Source: Reticulitermes speratus
Lineage: Eukaryota; Arthropoda; Insecta; Blattodea; Rhinotermitidae
Assembly (NCBI GenBank): GCA_021186555.1
Contig: JAJKFL010000427.1
Location: forward strand, 19,740,505-19,804,504
Reading direction: 5' to 3'
DNA length: 64,000 bases
The notes beneath the pieces were generated by a model. That model did no database searches. It was not told the origin of the DNA and saw only the letters and a program-made list of their open reading frames with translations. Below, piece after piece: positions 55,986-64,000 of this stretch. Both the position numbers and the translations under genes were made by a program. The number at the start of each line of letters is the position of its first letter. Position 1 is the first letter of the stretch.

Positions 55986-56415
55986 CGTGTCGTGACGCTT
56001 AATTCAAGACACAAAGGACCAGTAAATTCAAGACGGCTGGGACAAAGGATATGTACGTTAAATAACAGAAACAAATGGATATAGAATTGGGGGGGGGGGG
56101 GGGCAGGAATCTGCTTGAAAGAACGAAGAGAAGACGCATGATTGATACAAACTACAGAATGGGAACATGGGAAACCAGATTACGGATAAACCGGCGAACA
56201 GCCTTTTCGGAGAATTTGCCGCAGGAGTAAGGTGAACTCTATAGCGAGTCGGCGAAAGGAACACTGCGTAATGCGGGATGTGGGATCAAAGGGGAGCTTC
56301 ATGTTACAGGACACATGTTTCGCAATAAGAAATGGTATCTTAGAGTGATCGACTCCTACAATTTTGCTGTCAGTTGTCGAGCCTTAAATGCAGTGACTTC
56401 ATTAAATACACAAAC
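55986..56415. other. No gene; 15-base G run at 56,089
   Basis: Nothing recognised apart from the homopolymer at 56,089-56,103. Confidence 0.4.
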
Positions 56416-56419
56416 CGGG

Positions 56420-56555
56420 TTCATTTCCGGGGCTAAAGCGTCTAGGGAGTGGTTATGACCATCCACCCCCTTCTAGAGTCGAGGTTACGCACAAATACTT
56501 CTACCCATCCTCTTTGCCGTCAACGACATGTTGCACGGAGACCTTTACATTTACA
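56420..56555 (+). mobile_element. SINE-C fragment with (TTTACA) tail
   Basis: ttccggggctaaagcgtcta, gaccatccacccccttctag, gtcgaggttacgcacaaata, tctacccatcctctttgccg, ending gacctttacatttacattca. Confidence 0.62.
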
Positions 56556-56999
56556 TTCAATGTATATCCTTTGCGAGCAGAGACAGGTACTATTTTTGCA
56601 TGCTGGATTGCTACAATGGATTTTGGAAGATGAACAGCCGGAAACAGGAGCAGGAAAATGGTATTGTGCTGTCCATGCAGGCAACTTTGGATTAAATTGG
56701 CTTGTACTGGGCTCTTTCAAAGTGAATCTCAAAGTTACAAAACAGGGTGAGACAGTACAGTGACATGAAACGCAGCAACGCTCTTGAAGCCATCGCCCTC
56801 GCCGTCTGTCTTGCTGCTTTAAGATTGCAGGCGCTTAGCAACATCGAACAAATTAAATTAATGAGGTGTAATACATAAATGTGTGTGATTCGTTTCCTCT
56901 AAAAACAATATGATAAACTGACTTATAAGGCGTAACGCTATGATGGATTTTATATCAAACATCAGTTCTTCCATTAGCATTACTGTTTTATTTTATGAC
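56556..56999. other. Frame of unknown nature, no recognised gene
   Basis: A 104-codon frame at 56,449-56,763 starts in the SINE-C fragment and continues into unique sequence (WILEDEQPETGAGKWYC, NFGLNWLVLGSFK). I recognise no domain. The minus frame over the same bases is also open, so coding is unsupported. Confidence 0.35.
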
Positions 57000-57790
57000 A
57001 GGTTAAGTAACTTAACTAACTAACTCCATGGAGCAGAGCCCTTCTTCAGAAGCTAACAGGTCCTCAGCTAGTCAAGAAATTCCCGGTGTTTTATGGAACC
57101 CGAATGTTCATTACCGCATTCACAAGAGCCCGCATCCTGTCCCTATCCTGAGCCATATCAATCCAATCTATGTCCCCCATCCTAATTCTTGAAGATTCAT
57201 CTTAATATTACCCTTCCATCTACGCCTTGGTCTTCCAAGTGGTCTCCTTCACTCAGGTCTCCCCACCAAGATACTGTATGCACCTATCCCCTCACCCGTA
57301 ACTGCTACATAACCCGCCCACATAATTCTTCTTGATTTGATCACCCGAATAATAGTTGGTGATGAATACAGATCATTAAGTTCCTCGTTATGTAGTCTTC
57401 TCCACTCCCCTGTTACCTCGTCCCTCTTAGGCCCAAATATCCTCCACAGCGCCCTATTCCCGAACACTCTCAGCCTATGTTCCTCCCTCAGTGTGAGACA
57501 CCAAGTCTCACGCCCATACAAAACAACAGGCAAAATTATAGTTCTGAATATATTATTTTTTATATTTTTGGATAGCAAACTGAAAGACAGAAGATCCTGC
57601 AGCGAATGATAACAAGCATTCCCTGACTTCAATCTTCTCTTAATTTTTTCCTGCATGGAATTTCGATTCTTTAGAGTTGTTCCCAAATATCTGAACTGTT
57701 CCACCCTTTCAAAGGTTGTATTATCCATCTTTATGTTGTGATTTTGTCCTGCATTCTGATCTCGACACATGACCATGTACAAAGTGGGGG
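57000..57790 (-). mobile_element. Second LINE family, 3' part (reverse transcriptase C-terminus)
   Basis: The frame 57,782-57,249 encodes the region after the RT domain: FRYLGTTL, VLYGRETWCLTLREEHRL, FGPKRDEVTGEWRRLHNEEL and [14 protein letters not shown]. It continues out of frame as GRPRRRWK to about 57,170. The 3' untranslated part (agctgaggacctgttagctt, gaagaagggctctgctccat) ends in a TTAGTTAGTTAAG-type tail near 57,000. The 5' end is truncated or lost, with no endonuclease or YADD. It is distinct from the RTE LINE at 21-30 kb. Confidence 0.82.
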
Positions 57791-58184
57791 CCGAAACTCT
57801 TCACTCGACAGCACAACTCACAGTTCTGTCTCAGCACCACGCCTAATTTTAAACGTTCTTAACTCGTAAGTGCAATTTATTTTCTTTTACTAAACAAATT
57901 TCAAAATTGTGTTTGAACCTTTGCATTGGAAAATATTTGTAAGGGGATGCAGAATTTATTTTAGTGCTTTAACTATGGCAGGGGAGATTTACTTCCTTTA
58001 TGGTTTACCATTTCTTGCACTTCAAATATTAGTGGCAGCTTGTATCCTACATAATGGATATAGCACAGTAGATACCTGAAAAAATGTGGAGTCAGTTTTT
58101 GGAAATTTTTGTTAAGTTTTTATTAATAATGCTTTTCCCCACAGCTTGAAGGAAAGCGCTGCCATTTGTAGTGACTTTTTTCTC
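57791..58184. other. No recognised feature
   Basis: AT-rich; nothing recognised between the LINE and SINE-A. Confidence 0.35.
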
Positions 58185-58437
58185 TTGGCGCAACAGCCCC
58201 TAGTGGGCCAGAACCTCCTCATTATCGAGGCTTCAAGATTACACTCAGAGACACCACACTCGGTAGGACTCCTCTGGACAAGTGATCAGCCCGACGCAGA
58301 GACCTCTACCTGAAAGACACAACACTCACAAGAAACAGACATCCATGTCCCCTCGGAATTCAAAACCGCAATTCCAGCAAGCGAGAGGCCGAAGGCCCAC
58401 GTTTCAGACGGCAAGGTCACTGGGATACAAGTCAGTT
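58185..58437 (-). mobile_element. SINE-A copy 7, old
   Basis: Full body but diverged in the head (B box region ggttttgaattcc, A box region ccgtctgaaacgtgg on the SINE strand). It resembles the 19,494 fragment (tggcgcaacagcccctag). No target duplication is seen. Confidence 0.82.
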
Positions 58438-58924
58438 GGGGTCATTACTATTTCACAGCAATAAAAATATAGGCTTTTGACTTTTATTTTAGCGCTTAAA
58501 TGCAAACCCGCGATATAAGGTGTTCCTATTGCAAGTATTTCTGCTTCCGCTGCATAATTTCCTTGAAAGTTCTGAAGACTTATGACATGTAAAATGTATT
58601 CGTGTGTCTTTAAGAATATATTGTATTTGTAAATAGTCTAAAATTGTGACAATAACGTCTCTTGAATTTCAGTACCACAAAAACCCTTTAATGTTTGAAA
58701 CAAACAAATTTTGAGGTATCCTGTTACCTATCTGCCGGGTCCTGAAGGCGAATAGTGGCGAAGAACAGTAAACGGTCTCCATACAGCCCATATCGCTGGT
58801 AGGCACAGAGCGGGGAATTATAGTGTGTCTTCAGCACTCAGTCAAACTTAAAGATTACAACCTTTTTGTGTAAGGATTAGTCTACTGGTCTGTTTTTCGA
58901 TTTCCTGGGATGTTGTGCAACTTT
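58438..58924. other. No recognised feature
   Basis: AT-rich; nothing recognised. Confidence 0.35.
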
Positions 58925-59140
58925 AATGATTGTTTCTCATAGACGTTTCCGGACAACGTGACGGTACAACCTTAAAGGATAAAATTCCCAAGGGAATTGA
59001 ATATTCCGATGAGCACAATAAGCCTAAGGCTGCGGTGCATCCGGAGCGAATGCCGACGGGCCCATAGAAGAAAGAAGAAGAAGAAGAAGAATATTCCGAT
59101 TCTTGAAGATAGGACCGAAACACTGTCCACATGCATCGGA
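58925..59140 (+). repeat. Hammerhead-like foldback remnant split by a SINE-B tail
   Basis: cgtttccggacaac and acggtacaac at 58,944 resemble a reversed core. After the SINE piece the plus strand continues TTGAAGA, T, a short GGACC block, then GAAACACTGTCC. The pieces read as one family-B-like element interrupted at 59,011. Core decayed. Confidence 0.45.
59011..59089 (+). mobile_element. 5'-truncated SINE-B with (GAA)n tail and TSD
   Basis: Only the last 50 bp of SINE-B (gcacaataagcctaaggctg, cggtgcatccgga, cgggccc) plus a (GAA)n tail. The 11-bp duplication aatattccgat lies at 59,000-59,010 and 59,090-59,100. It shows that SINE-B can insert 5'-truncated. Confidence 0.85.
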
Positions 59141-60284
59141 ACCAGAATATATATTGAGGCTGCTCAACACAACGGTCGATAGAAGACCTCAGCTACACCA
59201 TGGCGAAAGCTTAAAATCTCGCAAATCGCAACTCTCCTATCATTTTTGAGTCAGATAATTTTTTCTTTAAGATAACACAGACTCAGAGAGACGCCCTGTT
59301 ACATTTGCAGATACGTAAAAGTGAAAGTGTTTACTTTAGCCTTAGTTCCTACTTCACTAGCTTAGGCTGACGTCAGAACTTTTCAAGCTGTCATAGAAAG
59401 TTACAGAATTCGATTTAGAAGAAGATGTCGACGAGTCATGACAGCGCGTACAAAATGAGATACTGTGTAAGAAATGTACAATTTCGCGTCACGGCAACAA
59501 ACATCAGCGTGATGGAACACAGACAGCAGTCACGTCATTACACGTGTGTTCAGCTGTTATGTTGCGTCTTGTTGCACAGCTGGCGAAGTCCTCATTGCCA
59601 CAGTACTTGACTGAAAGACTAAACAGCTTAGAACGGAGAAACTGACACTTTCTAATCCTGGTTTGTGAATCAAAAGCACTTTTATATTCAGTCGAAACAA
59701 CATGTAACCATTTACTGTAAGCAGAAAGAAATTTCTTTACCATTAAACTTGTGTCGTCCTGAATTAAAAAGTACTTTTGATTCGTAACAGTTTCTAACTT
59801 CAGGACGATAATACATCCGTTATTTACAATCAATTATTTGAAATCTGGGATCATTTCAGGCTTAAGGAGTCACCTGTTGGTCAATTTCTGTCTTCAGATT
59901 TCGGTCATTTATAAATATCGGTTTAAATAATGGCTTATTGAAAAACTTCGGGCTTAAGAAAGATATTTCCGGCAATTTAGGTGGAATTACTGACGTCCAA
60001 ATGGAAACCTCCCAAAAGGGAAACCTGAAAAGAGGGCCTAGTTTTAAGAACAAGGCGTAGATGGAAAGAAAATATTAAAAAGGAGGGTCGAGAAATGGTT
60101 ACAAGAGTTGTGAACTGGATTTATCTGCCTCAAGATAGGTGAAAATGGCTGATATTTTGAACAAGGTGATAAATCTATAATTCCTTAACGAGACAAATAA
60201 GTATTGGAAAACTGCAACGGCACTCACAACTAGGCTTATAATACTGTGACAATCCATCCGTGAATATATTGATACAGTAAAAAC
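59141..60284. other. No recognised feature
   Basis: 1.1 kb without a family match. The 109-codon minus frame at 59,833-59,504 has no known domain. Confidence 0.4.
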
Positions 60285-60975
60285 TGGAGTGAATTTCGCC
60301 TTGACTTGTTTAATAACATTACACCTACGGCTTACTGATCTTACTTGAGATGGACAAGTGAGCCATGCTCGTGGCACTGTGCCATCTCGACTGTAAATAT
60401 GCACTGTCTGTTTATCTTGACGTGTTTATCAACGTGACCCATATGTTGTACTTATCTTACATGAGGCATGTTCGTATCACTGTGTCAACTCACATGTAAA
60501 TATGAACTGAAGGTTCCATCTTGACATGTTTGCCAACATCGCACATACCTGGTATGTCATACTAATCTCAGGATGGAGACATTGTGAGTCATACCCGTTG
60601 TGTGGGGGGGATGGCGTAGACAGTATAGCGACTCGCTACGGGCTGGATGGTCCGGTGATCGAATCCACTGGGGACGAAATGTTCCGCAACCCTCCAGTCC
60701 GGCCGTGGAGCCCACCCAACCTCCTGCACAATGGGTACCGGTTCATTCCCGAGAGTAAAGCGGCTGAGGCGTGGAGTTAACCTGCCACCACATCTGGCGC
60801 CGAGGTTAAAGAAACAGTAGAGCTCCCCCTCTGTGCCTTCAACACAGGTTATAGGGTGAAATGTTACCTTTCACCACGCTCGTGGCACTGTGCCAAACCG
60901 CCTGTAAACATGCACTGAAAGTTGCATCTTGACACGTTTACCAACGTCACACCTATGTCCTTGTTATCCCGCTTG
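60285..60975. repeat. Diverged tandem array of about 115-130 bp units, interrupted
   Basis: Recurring blocks: ctcgtggcactgtgcca, tgtaaatatgcactg, atcttgacatgtttgccaac, cacctatgt. About three units lie at 60,299-60,596 and one more at about 60,880-60,975. A SINE-C occupies 60,597-60,880 between them. Confidence 0.72.
60597..60880 (+). mobile_element. SINE-C full-length copy inside the tandem array
   Basis: tRNA-like head with A-box-like tggcgtagacagtatagcg and B-box-like ggtgatcgaatcc, then the family body (cccgagagtaaagcggctga, ggcgtggagttaacctgcca, gcgccgaggttaaagaaaca, ctccccctctgtgccttc). It ends gaaatgttaccttt. This copy defines the family's 5' end better than the others. Confidence 0.72.
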
Positions 60976-61329
60976 GAGACGACGTAATTCTAGTCCCAGA
61001 TTCGAGAATTGATAATCTATAATCGAACAGCCATCACCTTCCATTAAGTGACGCGACAATAAATGTTTGCCCACCGTCACTCAAACTCTAGAGGCCACAA
61101 CTTCCCGAAAGTGATAACTGACAAACTTTTCCAAGAATCAAGACTGCCTGATGTACGTACGTCCGTGTCACACACACACACACACACACACACACAATAT
61201 GAAGCCCGTAAGCATCTACCAAATTTCACGGAGTCACATCCAAACACCGCAGCCGCAATTATCACACTCAACGTTGTCAGATTTTCAAAGCGCAATAAAT
61301 TTTTTGTCTCAGCCTGCCGTATTAGGCCA
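60976..61329. other. No gene; (CA)n microsatellite
   Basis: A (CA)n run of about 13 units lies at 61,170-61,196. Open frames over it are produced by the repeat. Confidence 0.6.
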
Positions 61330-61343
61330 TTAACCTCAAAGTT

Positions 61344-61849
61344 TCACATTGTTGACACCGTGCATCTTCGTCATATTAAATTAAGTTATAAACCAACCGA
61401 TGCACACTAAAACCACTCTTTAAGTAGCTTTATTATAAAATTGTTAAAATTGTACCCCTACACGTGTTTCGATCCTAGGATCATCGTCAGGGGGGTTTCT
61501 TGAATGTACTAATGTGTGTACTTGTATTTACTGTATGTATTTTTTTTGTATGTGTATGGGTGTTTCTGTAAGGTGTGGATGTATTTGTAAGGTGTGGATG
61601 TTTTTGTAAGGTATGGATGCTTTTTTAAGGTGTGGATGTTTTTGCAATGTGTGTACGATGTTCTAATGTATGTACTGGTATTTACTGTATGTATTTTGTT
61701 TTGTAATTGTGTATAGTTTGTTTTGTATTGTTACTTTTATGTATATTATATGTCCATTTGTATTGTGTGTACTAGTGTAAGGACTACTGCCACCGGGTGA
61801 AAACCCAATTGCAGTAAATAATAATAATAATAATAAAAAATAACTTAAT
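61344..61849 (+). mobile_element. Composite insertion: antisense hammerhead unit joined to LINE 3' end
   Basis: One 14-bp duplication, ttaacctcaaagtt, at 61,330-61,343 and 61,850-61,863 bounds the whole block. The left part, read on the minus strand, is a hammerhead unit with tail motif ATGCACGGTG (61,356-61,365) and core (61,450-61,497). The right part reads on the plus strand as a LINE-like 3' end (gtgtaaggactactgccacc) with a (TAA)n tail. The middle has imperfect tandem copies of aaggtgtggatgtttttg. Confidence 0.75.
61450..61497 (-). ncRNA. Hammerhead ribozyme-like motif (type I), intact core
   Basis: Minus strand: stem I ACCCC/GGGGT, CTGACGA, T, stem II GATC/GATC with loop CTAG, GAAAC, ACGT, GTA. 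The tail motif follows about 100 nt downstream on the same strand. Confidence 0.7.
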
Positions 61850-61863
61850 TTAACCTCAAAGTT

Positions 61864-62790
61864 GTTCTTGTTCTTACTTCAACACGAAGCAAACGTATGG
61901 AGGGGTTGAGCTACAACTCCACACATTCTTAATCTCAGAGCTAAATTGTTATAAGTGTTCTGCTTCATGCCCCAGTCGTTTCATTCCCGTGCCAAAGACT
62001 AACCGCTAAACTTTTATACGACGCTTCGTGGGCCCCACAACCGGATTGGGAGAGATGGATTGTTGTATTTATAGCCCGTAGATTAGTCACTACTCTGACT
62101 GAGCTATCCCATCTGACGAAGCGTAAGACAACACACTGGGTGGAAAACGAAGCAAAGACGGCTGTAAGAAACAAGTTCACACTTAGAGTATTTTCATGTG
62201 TTATCACTAGCAACGCGCGTGTGGACTTAAGGTATGAACTGTAAAGTGATTATGGTATAAAGAGATTAACTACCTCAATAAATACGTGTAATTCCAAATG
62301 ATAAGACATTATTTGCGTTTTGTGTTTAGTTATTGTCTATTTATAGCATTCTGCTTTTAGAACATAAGGCGTTATGAAACTTTTCCTTAAATTACTTGTT
62401 ATGATGTACAAGGTAATTAATAAAAATTACATAAATAACTTATTTATCCAAGCAAGACTCTTATATTTGGTGCACGCTGTAAGATAATGGGTTGGCAGAT
62501 CTTACTTTATGCGTTAGCATGTATCAATATAAAGCGACCAGATCAAGTAAGTGTCACTGCTAGTCCGCCGTGTTCAAATCTTGTTTCGGAACTTCTATGG
62601 TATGTCTATGTCCCTCCAGGTAAGTTCCGGGATATAAACTCAAATTTGACCACAGCCGTTCTCTTTTACATCCTTTGCAATTCATTTTTCATTAATTATC
62701 CTACCACTTGGTACTAGTCTGAATTTCATAAAATCATAATAAATAATATGAAATATTTACATGTCTTTACTTTTAAGTGATTTGTACTCC
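61864..62790. other. No recognised feature
   Basis: AT-rich; frames of 76-82 codons at 62,213-61,965 and 62,487-62,717 have no known domain. Confidence 0.4.
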
Positions 62791-62799
62791 TCTTCTAAT

Positions 62800-63135
62800 A
62801 TTATTCGGGTGATCAAATCAAAAATAATGAAAAGGGCAGAGCATGTGGTCGCACATATCAGAGACAGGAGAGGTACATACAGGGTTTTTGTGGGGAGACC
62901 TGAGGGAAAGAGACTACTTTGAAGAACTGGGAGTAGATTGGAAGATAATACTAAAGTGGATTGTCAAGAAGTGGGACAGTGGCATGGACTGGATTGATCT
63001 GGCGCAGGATAGGGACAGGTGTCGGGCTCTTGTTAATGCGGTAATGGACCTTCGGGTTCCATAAAATGTTGGGAATTTCTTCACTAGCTGAAAACCTGTT
63101 AGCTTCTCAGGAAGAAATCTGCTTCATATAATTAG
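62800..63135 (+). mobile_element. Second LINE family, 3' fragment
   Basis: Same family as 57,000-57,790 but plus strand: ATTATTCGGGTGATCAAATC, then VIKS, RAEHVVAHI, VFVGRPEG in one frame and, shifted, [24 protein letters not shown]. The untranslated end (tagctgaaaacctgttagct, tctcaggaagaaatctgctt) and ttagttatttagtt tail match. At least one frameshift. Confidence 0.82.
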
Positions 63136-63241
63136 TTATTTAGTTACTTTGAAGTGTGTAACTTAACAAACCTTTCAATTTCATTGCTAGGACGTTATAT
63201 AACGTCGATGATAGACAAATTAGTTTGTATGGAGTACGGAT

Positions 63242-63388
63242 GGAGTGACACAGAGAAAAACCGAAGCACTCGGGTAAAAAAACACGTCCCAGTGCCACTT
63301 CGTCCACCAAAAACCCAACATATACTGGTCTGAGACCAAACTAGTTGCTCCGCATTGATAGGCCGGCGAATAATACCATGAGCCTCCC
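63242..63388 (-). mobile_element. SINE-B 5' part, diverged
   Basis: Minus strand reads the B-box remnant, 'tggtggacgaagtggcactg', ggacgtg and 'cccgagtgcttcggtttt'. The head is eroded near 63,385 and the 3' half is missing. Confidence 0.68.
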
Positions 63389-64000
63389 CACAGCCGGGAA
63401 ATATTTACATTAAATTCCTTTCGAAAAAGTAGTGTGAAAATACGAAGGACAACTGGTGAAATCTTTCTTTAACTATTCCTATTTAATGACACTTTTGAAA
63501 TGGCAGTGTCGAGTGAGCTGGAATGAACATGAAGGCAAGTAGGTTATAATCTGGAAAGAGTTTGTGTTTAACGTCACTCTAGCCTGGACAGACGTAAGGA
63601 AAGTCACACTGAAGATAGCCAGTCACACAAATAACCAATTTTTGTTCTCTCATGCGCAATAAACGCGGCTAGTAAGCTCTTCCCATTTTTATTTCCGACA
63701 AAGTGATATATGCTTATCTCATCTTTTCGATACGTTCTGCATGTTCGACTTATTGCACGCTTCTTAAAATGATTATCATAATAATATTTATAACAGCAAT
63801 CATTAGGCCTCTCCTAATATAATGTGTCCACCCTGCTATTACCTCCTCTGTATTCGACGCAATATCCACTTCATTGAATCTCCGCTCTCAATCTCTCCCT
63901 CTACTCTTGTTTCACCTTCAATCTGTGAATATTTCGAGACTATTATCCTTAATCGCATTAACGTAAAAGGCAGCACTTTCCGTAATGCTAGTCTTCTTCA
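63389..64000. other. No recognised feature
   Basis: AT-rich to the window end; nothing recognised. Confidence 0.4.

Noticed and set aside
56449-56763. A 104-codon frame as a gene
   Set aside because: It begins within a SINE-C fragment, and the opposite strand is equally open.
1-64000. Penelope reverse transcriptase or GIY-YIG frame to accompany the hammerhead elements
   Set aside because: No frame in the window shows these domains; any autonomous partner must lie elsewhere.

Overview
The window is repeat-dominated, AT-rich insect-type DNA in which I find no host protein-coding gene. A neopteran insect with a large, transposon-rich genome is likely (cockroach/termite, stick insect or orthopteran are guesses). 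The grounds are abundant tRNA-headed SINEs, an RTE-type LINE, mariner/Tc1, hAT and pogo/Tigger-like DNA transposons, and long inverted repeats. No LTR retrovirus, Polinton or toxin gene was recognised.

Layout. 1-21.3 kb: dispersed SINE-A and SINE-B copies, a 5'-truncated RTE LINE (7.9-8.6 kb, minus strand), two hammerhead-bearing foldback elements nested in one another (5.4-6.3 kb), a third such element beside a poly(A)-tailed retroinsertion with an inverted 5' part (16.5-17.2 kb), and a Tigger-like MITE (20.0-20.8 kb). 21.4-30.7 kb: two nearly full-length, nearly identical RTE LINE copies. The first has three stop codons and one frameshift. The second carries a 982-codon endonuclease/reverse-transcriptase frame and sits in a small hAT-like element between two 60-bp target-site duplications. 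31-48 kb: an 8-bp-TSD hAT MITE, a roughly 76-bp minisatellite, more SINEs, an inverted duplication of mariner 3' ends and several hammerhead-like elements. 48-64 kb: a decayed mariner, further SINE and LINE fragments, two diverged minisatellites, and a composite insertion joining a hammerhead unit to a LINE tail.

Most striking signal. More than fifteen short sites follow the plan stem I - CUGANGA - pyrimidine - stem II - GAAAC - 0 to 4 nt - GUH - stem I, which is the core of a minimal type I hammerhead ribozyme. Stem I and stem II differ completely from site to site yet remain complementary. Several sites lie in short elements with 11-14 bp target-site duplications, long inverted repeats and a shared 3' motif, ATGCACGGTG. 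Penelope-like retroelements are known to carry such ribozymes, but no Penelope reverse transcriptase or GIY-YIG frame is visible here, so these look like short non-autonomous derivatives of one or more lineages.

How the parts relate. The window reads as layered retrotransposition. The RTE LINE would supply endonuclease and reverse transcriptase for itself and perhaps for SINEs. Hammerhead elements would process their own RNA ends. DNA-transposon relics (hAT, mariner, Tigger) form the older background into which the younger retroelements inserted.
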